In this document: in pieces, positions 17,575-26,061 of the stretch
How positions within the stretch are numbered: position 1 is the stretch's first letter
Layout of the letters: each line of letters starts with the position of its first letter
NCBI GenBank assembly: GCA_017744605.1
Contig: JAGIAZ010000001.1
Coordinates: forward strand, 372,001-436,000
Source: Sphingobium sp.
GTDB lineage: Bacteria > Pseudomonadota > Alphaproteobacteria > Sphingomonadales > Sphingomonadaceae
Length of the DNA: 64,000 bases
Reading direction: 5' to 3'
Program-made: the position numbers and the translations under genes
The notes under the pieces: model-generated
What the model saw: the letters and a program-made list of their open reading frames with translations, nothing else
Database searches by the model: none
What the model was told of the DNA's origin: nothing

Positions 17575-18123
17575 ATGGACGCTCAAGCGCTGCGAGGCAA
17601 TTTGGCCACCAAGGATGAAGAGACACCCGGCTTTCTTTGCGCCGTCGCCGCTGAATCGGTGAACGACGCGATATTGTTGCTCGATGGCTTGGTGTCCGAG
17701 GCGGAACCGCACCTCAGGCGCGCGCGGGAGATTCTCAACGACTGTGTGGCGGAACAGAACGGTCCATTTTACGCCTCAGGACAAAGTGGTGAAACTCATG
17801 CGACGCCCAAGCCGACGCTTTCGGCCAGCGCGATCGACCTCCTTGTGGAACAGAGGCTCCGCGAGGATGAGGCGCAGCAGGTCGATCTGGACATCCTGGG
17901 AGCGCTGCGTCGCCGAACGCGCGCTCAAGTGGGCGATTTTCACCGGCATCGCCAGCGGGCGATCATGCTCATGATCGAAGCGCTGTCGCTTCTCGACCAG
18001 CTCGGTGATACGGATGCGATCGTCCATCTGCAGTTGGCCATCGACCGGGCAATGGAAGGCGGATCCAGCGAAAGCCCTGGATTGTGTATCGATTCAGTGG
18101 AGCATTCCCGGAAACCGAACTGA
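17575..18123 (+). CDS. Unknown protein, 182 residues
   Basis: The ATG at 17575 follows TAAGGAC at suitable spacing. The protein is hydrophilic and helical, with charged heptad-like stretches (LLVEQRLREDEAQQVDLDIL) and no signal peptide or membrane segment, so it is probably cytoplasmic. I do not recognise the family. It stands alone between the structured-RNA region and the convergent AraC-type genes. Earlier in-frame starts extending back to 17332 would overlap the structured region and lack a ribosome site, so they were not used. Confidence 0.6.
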   Translation: MDAQALRGNLATKDEETPGFLCAVAAESVNDAILLLDGLVSEAEPHLRRAREILNDCVAEQNGPFYASGQSGETHATPKPTLSASAIDLLVEQRLREDEAQQVDLDILGALRRRTRAQVGDFHRHRQRAIMLMIEALSLLDQLGDTDAIVHLQLAIDRAMEGGSSESPGLCIDSVEHSRKPN

Positions 18124-18164
18124 CGGACCACCGCCTCCGCTGCTGAGGTAAGCCCGCTCCAGGG

Positions 18165-18563
18165 TCAGGAGGTCCTCAGGGCGTCGCCGATACGAAGCGT
18201 TCCATCGCGCATTTTCCGTCGCCAGCAGCCGGGCGTCACACCCAGCTCGCGCCGGAATGCCGTCGTGTAATGACTTTGGCTGGCAAAACCGCAGTCACAG
18301 GCGATTTCAGCGAGGGTCCGGCGCTCATCGTAGAGCAACGCGGCCGAGCGCACGATCCGGCGCCGGAGGTGCCATTTATAAGGCCCGATTCCGACGGAAT
18401 TCTTGAAGGCCTTCGAGAAACAGGTGGGCGCCATATCAAATCTCGCGGCAATGACCGCCACCTCCAGCGTTTGATTGATCTGATCGAACATCAATGCCTG
18501 AGCCTGCTTGAGGACATGCGGGGGAAGTGTCGCTGGTCTTTTGCACGTTCGATACCGTTCCAT
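18165..18563 (-). CDS. Short AraC-family transcriptional regulator (DNA-binding domain only)
   Basis: The 132-residue protein consists almost wholly of an AraC/XylS DNA-binding domain with two helix-turn-helix units: LEVAVIAARFDMAPTCFSKAF and LAEIACDCGFASQSHYTTAFRR, ending GVTPGCWRR. There is no sensing domain; full AraC regulators are about 250-300 residues. The start at 18563 (MERYRT) is chosen because GGGGGAGGC precedes it; an upstream in-frame TTG at 18617 is weaker. It lies 78 bases after a second protein of the same kind and is probably co-transcribed with it. Targets are unknown. The region on the other strand up to 18123 is a convergent gene. Confidence 0.8.
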   Translation of the reverse strand: MERYRTCKRPATLPPHVLKQAQALMFDQINQTLEVAVIAARFDMAPTCFSKAFKNSVGIGPYKWHLRRRIVRSAALLYDERRTLAEIACDCGFASQSHYTTAFRRELGVTPGCWRRKMRDGTLRIGDALRTS

Positions 18564-18641
18564 GCCTCCCCCTTGTTTCGAACCGGCCATCATCTGGCCG
18601 GATCCCCCTCCGCCCAAGCCATGGCGGACACCTTCGTCAGT

Positions 18642-19043
18642 TCACGCCTTTCTATCCGGATGCGTTCGCCGCCATTTTCCCGGCGTGATCCCGGTCACAT
18701 GGGTAAAACTGCGGCTGAAATGGCTTTCGTCCGTGAACCCGCAATGGACCGCTATTTCGGTGATGGTCAGGTCGCTCTCCCTCAAGAGGGTCATGGTCTG
18801 GGCCAAGCGGACGCTCCGGAACCTGCTGCTGGGCGTCACACCGACGGAATTCCGAAACGCCTTCGCGAAATGCGACGGTGAAAGGCGGACACTGGCGGCC
18901 ACGTCATCGATGTTGAAACGACCGTAAATCTGCTTTGCGATTTCGGCTTCGGCGATCTTGATTTGCCAGGGCGCCAGCCTGGCCCGACCTTGCATATTCC
19001 GACTGCCCGCGCCTTCGCCCCCATCGTGACCACACGCCGTCAT
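18642..19043 (-). CDS. Short AraC-family transcriptional regulator (DNA-binding domain only)
   Basis: The 133-residue protein has the tandem AraC helix-turn-helix: INDDVAAS-like first unit (FNIDDVAASVRLSPSHFAKA) and TITEIAVHCGFTDESHFSRS as the second, ending GITPGKWRR. The ATG at 19043 is preceded by AAGGAGG at ideal spacing, so the long in-frame extension to 19334 is not used. Like its downstream neighbour it has no effector-binding domain. The two proteins differ in sequence, so the duplication is not recent. A palindrome at 19271-19290 and an AT-rich promoter region lie upstream. Confidence 0.85.
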   Translation of the reverse strand: MTACGHDGGEGAGSRNMQGRARLAPWQIKIAEAEIAKQIYGRFNIDDVAASVRLSPSHFAKAFRNSVGVTPSSRFRSVRLAQTMTLLRESDLTITEIAVHCGFTDESHFSRSFTHVTGITPGKWRRTHPDRKA

Positions 19044-19270
19044 CTCTGCCTCCTTCGAGCGAAAGGAATGGCCGCTTCGCATGAAGCGCCTTCTCCCTTT
19101 CAGCACTCGCTCGCCGGCGCCGTGGTGCATGATGGCCGGACCGGTCGAACGGTGCGTGCAGTTGCTCCTGATATAGAGACACGTGGCGACGTGAATGCTG
19201 GCAAGAGATCGAAAATATTTAACTTTCTCTATAATTATCAGATAGTTGAAAATGTGTTCCAGAATGATGC

Positions 19271-19290
19271 AATTGCGGAATCCCGCAATT
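19271..19290. promoter_or_regulatory. Palindrome AATTGCGG-AATC-CCGCAATT, possible operator
   Basis: Perfect 8-base arms, about 230 bases upstream of the first AraC-type gene. It is the second copy of the element at 17170-17189 and may be an operator for a local regulator, possibly an AraC-type protein encoded next to it, although those often bind direct repeats. Confidence 0.4.
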
Positions 19291-19338
19291 CGGGCGCGCG
19301 GCCCGATCTCCGCGACGCGTGCATCTACCAACACGCCC

Positions 19339-19371
19339 GAAAGCCAGCCGATGGTGCATCGGCTGGCTTTC
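19339..19371 (-). terminator. Strong 15-bp hairpin, likely terminator of the leftward gene at 19419
   Basis: GAAAGCCAGCCGATG (19339-19353) pairs perfectly with CATCGGCTGGCTTTC (19357-19371) around GTG. It lies 48 bases past the stop of the gene ending at 19419. There is no clear T-run on either strand, so termination may need Rho or be bidirectional. Confidence 0.5.
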
Positions 19372-19418
19372 CGGCATGCCCATTCAGCGGGACGGAAGAG
19401 GCCGCGCGCCGATCGCTG

Positions 19419-20078
19419 TCAGTTGGCGGAGGCGGTCGCGGCTTCGCCGATGGAGACCGCGCATCGACCGTAATAGAGATGCTTGAGATCGAAGGTCACC
19501 GCGTCGTTCGCGTTGGTCATGAACATGGTCGCGGCGTTCTGCGCGGCGCTCACCTGATCGATGATGACGAGCTTGGCGGCGACGTCCGAGACGGGTGCCG
19601 TCATTTCCACGCGCTGCGGCCAGAAATCGACCACCCGATCGAACGGATGTCCAACCGCATTACTGGCGATGCCGTCGGGATCGGCGAGTATCCGAGTTTT
19701 GGGATCGACCGGCTCCGGCGGCGAGGTCGAATCGGGCGGCGGCGTCGTGCGCGCCGGGATCGATGGCAGGAAAAGCCTGAAGCTATGAACGCCATCGAAA
19801 ATATATTCGGATGGCGACTGCTCCTTGTTCGGATCGAAGTTCGAGATCCGTCCGAGCTTACAATCGAGAAGGCGCGCCGGAAGCATCTTGGCGAGGTCAG
19901 ACTCGCCGGCGCCGGCCGCACCGGCCTGGTCCTGCGCGACAGCCGCCGCCGAATGCTTGGTCGACGCGCCGCCACGATTCCCGACCAATGTCACCGTGGT
20001 AACGCCGGCTGTTGCCAGCAAGGCCGCGGCGCCAAGCCTAACAATCATCTTGCGACTCCATTTCCTGTCCTCTGACAT
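19419..20078 (-). CDS. Unknown exported or membrane-anchored protein
   Basis: The 219-residue protein has an N-terminal charged stretch followed by a hydrophobic segment (about 11-32, IVRLGAAALLATAGVTTVTL), so it is probably anchored in the inner membrane or exported. A Pro/Ser/Thr-rich linker (ARTTPPPDSTSPPEP) sits in the middle. Two cysteines, in LLDCKLG and YGRCAV, could form a disulfide. The family is not recognised. The gene is transcribed away from the SleB-like hydrolase across an AT-rich gap, and a 15-bp hairpin lies downstream. Confidence 0.6.
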   Translation of the reverse strand: MSEDRKWSRKMIVRLGAAALLATAGVTTVTLVGNRGGASTKHSAAAVAQDQAGAAGAGESDLAKMLPARLLDCKLGRISNFDPNKEQSPSEYIFDGVHSFRLFLPSIPARTTPPPDSTSPPEPVDPKTRILADPDGIASNAVGHPFDRVVDFWPQRVEMTAPVSDVAAKLVIIDQVSAAQNAATMFMTNANDAVTFDLKHLYYGRCAVSIGEAATASAN

Positions 20079-20408
20079 ATTGTCGGCAGTCCCATTGCTT
20101 CCATCCTGGTGATAATTTTGTGCCAGGATTTTACAGGTTTCATAAAAGTAGCGTCGTATTACGCGGGATAATCTGGAATAATTGTCCGCGCTGGTTACAC
20201 AGCAACATTACGCATCAGTGACATTTTATAAATATTATAAAATATATTTTTCAATACTCTAGAATAATCAAACACTTATCAAGATAATATTCACCACGTT
20301 TTGCTCAAATATACATATAATATGAGGGACTTCAATTAGTCATCATGGCAAACAATACGCGCATTTCGCTTCACAGACTTCAACCATCTGCTGATTAGAG
20401 CCGTATTA
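20079..20408. promoter_or_regulatory. AT-rich divergent promoter region
   Basis: This 330-base gap lies between the unknown exported gene (leftward) and the cell-wall hydrolase gene (rightward). Bases 20215-20345 are far more AT-rich than the window average, with several TATAAT-like hexamers, so exact promoters cannot be picked. No gene is seen. Such low-GC islands may also bind nucleoid proteins. Confidence 0.5.
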
Positions 20409-21062
20409 GTGCGGTATCTGCGAGCAATTCATGGTGTGATCCTCGCATGCAGCATCTCGCTCATCTCCCCAGCATCTGCGCAGGACGCCTCACCCCCCAT
20501 TCCACTCGAAGACCATGACCGTGCGGTCGAATGCCTGACCCTCGCGATCGCCTATGAGTCCGGTTTCGAGCCAATCGAAGGCCAGCGCGCCGTGGCCGAG
20601 GTGGTGATGAACAGGGTTCGCGCACCGGGCTTTCCGAAGTCGGTATGCAACGTTGTCTTCGCGGGTTCGACGCGCCGGACCGGTTGCCAATTCACCTTTA
20701 CCTGCGACGGCTCGCTCGCGCGGCGGCTTCCCGAGCGCGTCATGCTCACCGCCCGGACAATCGCGGAGGACGCGCTGAACGGGCGCCTCACGCCGGAAGT
20801 GCCCGGCGCCACCCATTATCACGCCGACTATGTAAACCCCTATTGGGCCCCGTCGCTCATTCGGGTGACGAAGATCGGCGCCCATATCTTCTATCGCTCG
20901 TCCGACGGAGCGGTTCCTGGAGCGATCGCCGCCGGCGGCGAGGGAGAGGTCGGCGGCATGGCCCCATCGGATACCCTGGGCGAGGGAAAGGCCCGGAAGC
21001 GGCCCGAGGCGTTCGCGCCATGGGGCCTGCCGATCCCGAAGAGCGCGGCAGGCGGTCAATAA
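20409..21062 (+). CDS. SleB-like cell-wall hydrolase (Hydrolase_2 family)
   Basis: This 217-residue protein has a signal peptide (cleavage expected after ISPASAQ near residue 25) and the Hydrolase_2 domain seen in SleB/CwlJ. The hallmarks are AIAYESGFEPIEGQRAVAEV with VVMNRV, then CQFTFTCDG, and THYHADYVNPYW. In spores SleB opens cortex peptidoglycan, while the many alphaproteobacterial homologues are thought to act in periplasmic peptidoglycan remodelling. The start is GTG at 20409 with a weak ribosome site, so the exact start is uncertain. It converges with the T2SS operon, 39 bases from the gspK stop. The C-terminal 45 residues look disordered. Confidence 0.85.
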   Translation: MRYLRAIHGVILACSISLISPASAQDASPPIPLEDHDRAVECLTLAIAYESGFEPIEGQRAVAEVVMNRVRAPGFPKSVCNVVFAGSTRRTGCQFTFTCDGSLARRLPERVMLTARTIAEDALNGRLTPEVPGATHYHADYVNPYWAPSLIRVTKIGAHIFYRSSDGAVPGAIAAGGEGEVGGMAPSDTLGEGKARKRPEAFAPWGLPIPKSAAGGQ

Positions 21063-21101
21063 GCGCCGGCATGCTTTAGCGGGGTGCGGCGAACAGCCCG
21101 A

Positions 21102-21959
21102 TCAATCCGACGCCCGGATGACATAGGGACGATCCGCCCTGTCCGGACGATCCGGCAATTCGACCACGACCCGGCGGATCTTGCGGACATTGTCGGGGAG
21201 AGTTGCTTCAACCGTTATGGTGAGCGGCCTGCCGGCAATGGGCGTCGCATCGGTAAACTCGATCGCGGTGCGCTGCCCGGCGAGTTCGCGGGATCTGTCG
21301 ATCGCGATCGGGCTGCCCGGCCCGCTTCCCTCCGCCATGACCGTGATCGCGATCGGATTGGCATAGGTGGGATCGAATTTGCTCGTTCCGGTGTAAGTCG
21401 TCACGATCGGCCTGATGCGTTCGACCAACTTGGCGTCGAAGCCCCGGATCGAACCGAGCTCCTCGACGCTCGCCAGAAAGCCGTTCGGAGGGCGAATATG
21501 CGCGGCGGCATAATAAGGAGCTTCGGCGCCGAAAGGCCGCGGATCATCGTCGCCGTCGGTCCAATCCAAGAGCGAGTCCCGCGCGATCAGGAGCCGCTCT
21601 CCTTCCAGGCCGACCTCTTCCAGCAGCCGGTTGGCAAGTTTCTCATCGAGCCGGCTGATGGGAATCTTGCCGCGCTCGTCCTCGACCTTGATGCGCAGAT
21701 GAGCATCACCGAAACTAAGCTGCCGGGTTCGCCCGTCGATCGACCAGCGCTGCGCCGCGTCGGGCGAGGCGAGCTTGTTGATGGCAAGGGCGATGCCCGC
21801 ATCGGCCGCTGCATTGATCCGAAGCTGGGCTTCCTCCGCCGCGACCTCCTCGACGCGCGATCCGGTCGCCGCCATCACCGTCAACGCCATGGCGGAGAAT
21901 ACCGCGATGCTCGCCACGGCGGCGACCAGCGCATAGCCCTCCTGCCCTTCCCGGTTCAC
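21102..21959 (-). CDS. gspK: Type II secretion minor pseudopilin GspK
   Basis: The 285-residue protein starts with a short leader and a hydrophobic helix beginning GYALVAAVASIAVFSAMAL, where a prepilin peptidase would cut before the aromatic residue. The large C-terminal part fits GspK, including LLDWTDGDDDPRPFGAEA, a region with the typical W-x-D signature. GspK caps the pseudopilus tip with GspI and GspJ. It is the last gene of the leftward T2SS operon, with an ATGA overlap to gspD (21959-21956). Confidence 0.88.
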   Translation of the reverse strand: MNREGQEGYALVAAVASIAVFSAMALTVMAATGSRVEEVAAEEAQLRINAAADAGIALAINKLASPDAAQRWSIDGRTRQLSFGDAHLRIKVEDERGKIPISRLDEKLANRLLEEVGLEGERLLIARDSLLDWTDGDDDPRPFGAEAPYYAAAHIRPPNGFLASVEELGSIRGFDAKLVERIRPIVTTYTGTSKFDPTYANPIAITVMAEGSGPGSPIAIDRSRELAGQRTAIEFTDATPIAGRPLTITVEATLPDNVRKIRRVVVELPDRPDRADRPYVIRASD

Positions 21960-24040
21960 GGAATTTTGCCTTCAGTCTTGAAGGGCTCGAGCGTGTGAAG
22001 CTTGGAGCGCAGCTCTTCGGTTACGGCCCGCCCATCGTCCGGAGTGCGAATGACCTGCGGCTTCAGCAGAACGATCAATTCGGTCCGGTTCTGCTGGGTA
22101 TGATGGCTGCCGAAGAGCCCCCCGATGACCGGCAATCGGGAAAGCACCGGCAGGCCATCCTTCCCGATCGACTGGGAGTCGCGAAACAACCCGCCGAGCG
22201 CGATGACCTGGCCATCCTGGACGGCGACTGACGTTGATATCCGCCGGGTCGAGATCGTCGGCGACGGCGTGGCGGTGCTGCCGCTCCCAACGCTCTGCGC
22301 GTTCGCATTGACGTCGCTGACCTCCTGCGAAACGTCAAGCAGCACGGCGCCGCTCCCGTTGACGCGCGGGGTCACCTTGAGGATGACGCCGGTATCGCGA
22401 TATTCGATCGAATTGACGATCGGCGCCTCGGGGTTCTGCACGCTGACCGCGCTGCCGGCCGAGATCGGCACCTGGTCGCCGACCTGCAGCGCTGCGGTCT
22501 GGTTGTTCAGGGTGATGATCTTGGGCGCCGATACGACCCGCAAATTCGTCCGCTGCTCGAGCGCGTTCAGCGCCGCCGTTATGCTGCGGCCCGCGAGGAA
22601 ATAGGTGAAGCCAGCCTGGCTCGCGGCGGCGGGCATGGCCGTGCCCTCGGTAAGTCGCAGGTTGTTCTCGCCAGTCAGCCAATTCCACTGCACGCCGTAG
22701 CGCAGCTGATCGGTCAGCGTGACCTCGGTGATCGCGGCTTCGATCATCACTTGGAAAGGCGCGACGTCCAACTTGCGAAGAGCGTCCTCGATCATCGCAT
22801 ATTCGCGCGGTGTGCCGTAGACGACGACGGCATTGTTCACCTCGTCGGCGGTGATGTTGCCGCCACCGCCCTCCCCGTTCGCTCCCGATGCCGAACGGTC
22901 GCCCGTTCCTTCCGCGCCGTCCCGGCGATCGCCGCGCGCGCCGCCGGCCGCGCTTGCATCGTCGCGCCTAGGGGCCGGGCCGGTCGCGACCCGCCCACTA
23001 TTCGACTGGGAAGCGAAAGGATCGGCGTTTTCGGTATCGTCGCCGCCGCCCGCATTGCCATAGGCCTTGTTCAGCGTACGCGCGAGATCGCGGGCCCGGC
23101 CGTTCTGCACGCGATAGACGTAGATGCGCTTCTCGGCGCTGGCCCCTTCACGGTCCAGCACCTCGATCCAGCGGCGGACGTCTTCCAGATATTGAGGCTG
23201 CGCGCTGACGGTGAGGATGCCGTTCAAGCGGTCCATCGCGATCAGCCGGACCAAGCCCTTCGTTGGTGCATTGTCAGCGTTGATGAGCTTGTCCAGTTCG
23301 GGCACGATCAGGCGCGCGTCGGTTCGCTCCGGTACGAACAGGCCGAAACTCATATTGCGGAGCCAGTTGACGTCGAACTGCTTGAGCAGATCCCGCGCGC
23401 TGTTGCGCTGGCCGGTGGTGCCGGCGATCGTAACGCGATTGCCTGCACCGTCGACCGATTGCACGACGCCGGGGATCGCCCCATCGAGCACCTTGCGCAC
23501 CTCTTCCGCGTTCACGAACTGCAAGGTGATGACTTCGGTGCCAAAGCCGACGGCATCGGACGCCACGGGCTGTTGCGACGCCGCGGTCGTCTTGACCAGA
23601 TAGCCTTGACCGACCTGGACCAAGCCGAGATTGGCCGCCTTGAGCGCCGTTTCGAAGAGGCCCACGATCTCCGATCGCGCGACGCTGCCCGGCGTGACAA
23701 GGCTCACCTGACCGGTCGCGCCTGGATCGACCTCGATCGGGATTCCGGTCACCTCCTGCACCGAAGCAGCGACCGTCCGCACATCGGCGCCTGGAAGGTT
23801 CAGGCTGATATTGCCCTTCTTCAGCGGCTGCAGGGCAAGCCGGGGCGCGGCTTGAGGAACCGGCGCCTCGCCACCGATGATCGTCGAGCGAACCTGCGGC
23901 TCGGCGCGTTCGGCCTCCGCGACGATCGCCGGTGGCCGGATCATCTCCACCGGCTGCGGCGGGCGGGGTGTGGAGCAGCCCGCTTCCAGCGACACGATAA
24001 AGGCGACTCCCGCGAGCAGGCACGGCTTGAAGGTCATCAT
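21956..24040 (-). CDS. gspD: Type II secretion secretin GspD (lipoprotein form)
   Basis: The 694-residue protein starts at ATG 24040, after AGGAG and overlapping the gspC stop. An in-frame extension upstream to 24484 runs inside gspC and was rejected. The signal ends in LEAGC, a lipobox, so the secretin carries its own lipid anchor and may need no pilotin. N-domains follow (for example the N1-like region around NAEEVRKVLDGAIPG). A Gly/Ser/Asp-rich insert lies near 350-400. The secretin domain contains QVGDQVPISAGS, VILKVTPRVNG and IGGLFGSH. It forms the outer-membrane gate of the T2SS. Confidence 0.93.
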   Translation of the reverse strand: MMTFKPCLLAGVAFIVSLEAGCSTPRPPQPVEMIRPPAIVAEAERAEPQVRSTIIGGEAPVPQAAPRLALQPLKKGNISLNLPGADVRTVAASVQEVTGIPIEVDPGATGQVSLVTPGSVARSEIVGLFETALKAANLGLVQVGQGYLVKTTAASQQPVASDAVGFGTEVITLQFVNAEEVRKVLDGAIPGVVQSVDGAGNRVTIAGTTGQRNSARDLLKQFDVNWLRNMSFGLFVPERTDARLIVPELDKLINADNAPTKGLVRLIAMDRLNGILTVSAQPQYLEDVRRWIEVLDREGASAEKRIYVYRVQNGRARDLARTLNKAYGNAGGGDDTENADPFASQSNSGRVATGPAPRRDDASAAGGARGDRRDGAEGTGDRSASGANGEGGGGNITADEVNNAVVVYGTPREYAMIEDALRKLDVAPFQVMIEAAITEVTLTDQLRYGVQWNWLTGENNLRLTEGTAMPAAASQAGFTYFLAGRSITAALNALEQRTNLRVVSAPKIITLNNQTAALQVGDQVPISAGSAVSVQNPEAPIVNSIEYRDTGVILKVTPRVNGSGAVLLDVSQEVSDVNANAQSVGSGSTATPSPTISTRRISTSVAVQDGQVIALGGLFRDSQSIGKDGLPVLSRLPVIGGLFGSHHTQQNRTELIVLLKPQVIRTPDDGRAVTEELRSKLHTLEPFKTEGKIP

Positions 24041-24558
24041 TGGCTCCTGGTTTCGGTGACGCCCGTCGAGAGAGAACCTCTCGCACCGAACGGAACCGTG
24101 ATCCGCTCCTCGCCACGGGCGAGCATTGCTTCGTTCTGGCGGATGGCGATCACCTGCCATCCGTCGATCCGGCCGCCGACGGGGACGTGCGCAACCCGCC
24201 GACCGGGACCCTGCATGACCAGGAGCTGGTTTCGCCCAACCCTGATGGATCCGGCCACGGTTGGCCCGTCCGGCAGGTTTGCGCCCTGCCCCCCGTTGGC
24301 GGAAGCCGAGGGCCTCGGTGAAAACATGGAGCGCGCGACGATGATCGGCCCGCCCTTGGCCGGCTGGACCGGCCCCGCGACCGGGCCGCCCGCGTCCCTG
24401 CCACCGATCGCGCCGACGAGCGGAGGCGTGACATCGCGATCCGCCACGAACTGGGCGACCAGCCCCAAAGCCAAAGCCGCGCAAAGCAGCAAAGGCAGGC
24501 GGGCCGTTTTATCGAGCGGCGGCGGCGCGGAGGGGAACCGAAGCTTCAAGCTGCACAT
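24037..24558 (-). CDS. gspC: Type II secretion inner-membrane protein GspC-like
   Basis: The 173-residue protein has a short cytoplasmic tail, a membrane helix (ARLPLLLCAALALGLVAQF) and a periplasmic homology region ending in an OB-like part (VAGSIRVGRNQLLVMQG and VGGRIDGWQVIAIRQ). This fits GspC, which links the inner-membrane platform to GspD. It is shorter than enteric GspC (about 270) and lacks a clear PDZ domain. The start is uncertain: ATG 24558 is used, while ATG 24594 would add 12 residues; both overlap the gspM 3' end. It lies directly before gspD. Confidence 0.75.
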   Translation of the reverse strand: MCSLKLRFPSAPPPLDKTARLPLLLCAALALGLVAQFVADRDVTPPLVGAIGGRDAGGPVAGPVQPAKGGPIIVARSMFSPRPSASANGGQGANLPDGPTVAGSIRVGRNQLLVMQGPGRRVAHVPVGGRIDGWQVIAIRQNEAMLARGEERITVPFGARGSLSTGVTETRSQ

Positions 24559-25063
24559 CCATGCTGGAGGATTGCCCGGTGACGAGCGCATCATTGGCGG
24601 TGATCGTGACCGTCTCGACGATCAGCCACGGCGGGGCATTCTGGATTTGCTCAAGGGCGGCGGCCAGTTGCGGCAGCGTCAACCGGGCGGTTGCCCGAAC
24701 TTTCGCCCATCCCGGCCGTCCTTCAGCGTCGCCCGCATCGCGAAATTCGCCGCCCGATTTTTCGATCGCGCGCTGCACGCGCGCTTTCAGCCACTCGCGT
24801 CCGCCTTCCAAATTGGCGGAACTGATCTGGAAATCGACGATGGCCTTCGCTTCCCGCTCGGCCTGCCGGCGCAAGCGCGGGATACCGCCGATCGTGCGCA
24901 AATTATGCTGGTATTGCAACGCCAGCTGCTCACGGCGTTCCTGGCGCGTCGTGAAGCCGTTCATGAGCGGTGCCACGATCAGCATCCAGATCAAGGCGCC
25001 CAGCGCGGTGAGGATCAGTAGCGCGATCAGACGCCGCTCGCGCGCGGAGATCGAACCCATCAT
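24509..25063 (-). CDS. gspM: Type II secretion protein GspM
   Basis: The 184-residue protein has an N-terminal cytoplasmic stretch (SARERRLIALLI), one membrane helix (about 12-32) and a periplasmic ferredoxin-like part, the usual layout of GspM. GspM works with GspL, E and F in the inner-membrane assembly platform. The ATG at 25063 overlaps the gspL stop (ATGA at 25063-25060), and its end overlaps the gspC start. Sequence identity in this family is low, so the call rests on size, topology and position. Confidence 0.8.
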   Translation of the reverse strand: MMGSISARERRLIALLILTALGALIWMLIVAPLMNGFTTRQERREQLALQYQHNLRTIGGIPRLRRQAEREAKAIVDFQISSANLEGGREWLKARVQRAIEKSGGEFRDAGDAEGRPGWAKVRATARLTLPQLAAALEQIQNAPPWLIVETVTITANDALVTGQSSSMDVQLEASVPLRAAAAR

Positions 25064-26061
25064 CTGATCCTCACCCGCGCGGCAATGTCAAACGGCTCGC
25101 CGGCGGGCACGGCAGCCTGCACCTCATCATTCATCGATCGAACGTCGACAAAATTCTGCGAACGGCGCAGCGCGGTGGCGGCGTCGGTCCTCGCCGGCTT
25201 GTATCCCGTCAGCCGCACCGTCGGGCCATCCCAGACATAACGCTGCAGCCAGCTCCCATCCGGCAGCGCGGTGCTCGTCGCGGCCAGGATGCCCAGCGCG
25301 TCATGCTGCCTTCGCAAGGACATCGATTGCGCGACCAGCCCCTGGTTCTGCGCCATCCGGCCTTTGATCACGCGGGCGATGTTGACGGCCGGCTGCTGCT
25401 CCTGGACCAGCGCGTCGAGCCGATCGGTGGCGGCGATATCGCGCCAGGCCGAGACGGCGACGTTCGTCGCCGCCAATATGGCCACCAGCACCCAAAGCGC
25501 CGGCGTCGCGCTACGCGGCTTTTCAAGAATGCCGGAGTCCCGCAACGCCGGCCCAAAATCGATCGGGTGATCTTCGCCACGTCCTTGGGCGCGGACCCGC
25601 ATCGGAACCACACCGGCTTCCTTCACCGCCTGGCCGAGCGCCTGGGCAAGGCTGGCGGGCATGCCGGCGACTTCGACGATGATCTTTCCCGGACCCGACG
25701 GCCCCTTGACCCGGGCCGTCGCGACGACATCCCCGGGCGCGAAGGGAAGAAGCGCCTCGACCTCGAATGTGGCCATGCGCTGGATGTCGCGATCGCTGAG
25801 GACCGGGCACTCGATTTCCCGAACCAGGCAACGGTCGGCGGCCAGATCAATAATGGCTGAAAGCCCGGTCCGGATCGGAGCATCACCGGGCGCGGCGAGC
25901 CCCGAGCCATTAAAATAGAGATGCGGAAAGCCATCGCGGCGAACTGGCCTGAGCCGCCGGGGGACCATCTCCTTCAGCTCGTCGAGCCACCATGCAACGC
26001 CGACCTTCGCCCAATTGGCGAGGGTCCGCATGTCGGCGTTCAGGATCGTCTTCGCCGTCAT
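25060..26061 (-). CDS. gspL: Type II secretion protein GspL
   Basis: The 333-residue protein starts at ATG 26061, after GGAGGAG and overlapping the gspJ stop (ATGA); a longer start at 26103 is less likely. It has a cytoplasmic actin-like part, a membrane helix near 200-217 (LWVLVAILAATNVAVSAW) and a periplasmic domain of about 115 residues. This is GspL topology, although the cytoplasmic part is somewhat shorter than usual. GspL recruits the GspE ATPase to the membrane and pairs with GspM. Confidence 0.8.
   Translation of the reverse strand: MTAKTILNADMRTLANWAKVGVAWWLDELKEMVPRRLRPVRRDGFPHLYFNGSGLAAPGDAPIRTGLSAIIDLAADRCLVREIECPVLSDRDIQRMATFEVEALLPFAPGDVVATARVKGPSGPGKIIVEVAGMPASLAQALGQAVKEAGVVPMRVRAQGRGEDHPIDFGPALRDSGILEKPRSATPALWVLVAILAATNVAVSAWRDIAATDRLDALVQEQQPAVNIARVIKGRMAQNQGLVAQSMSLRRQHDALGILAATSTALPDGSWLQRYVWDGPTVRLTGYKPARTDAATALRRSQNFVDVRSMNDEVQAAVPAGEPFDIAARVRIR

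Larger units (their letters stand above)
19044..19418 (-). other. Intergenic region: AraC-pair promoter region, palindrome and hairpin
   Basis: This 375-base gap separates the AraC-type gene at 19043 from the 3' end of the gene at 19419. Bases 19200-19260 are AT-rich and probably hold the leftward promoter of the AraC pair. The palindrome at 19271-19290 and a 15-bp hairpin at 19339-19371 are listed separately. No protein gene is supported. Confidence 0.5.

Noticed and set aside
22751-25021. 756-codon plus-strand open frame
   Set aside because: It lies opposite gspD, gspC and gspM, which have clear family motifs; the plus-strand product is low-complexity and Arg/Asp-rich.
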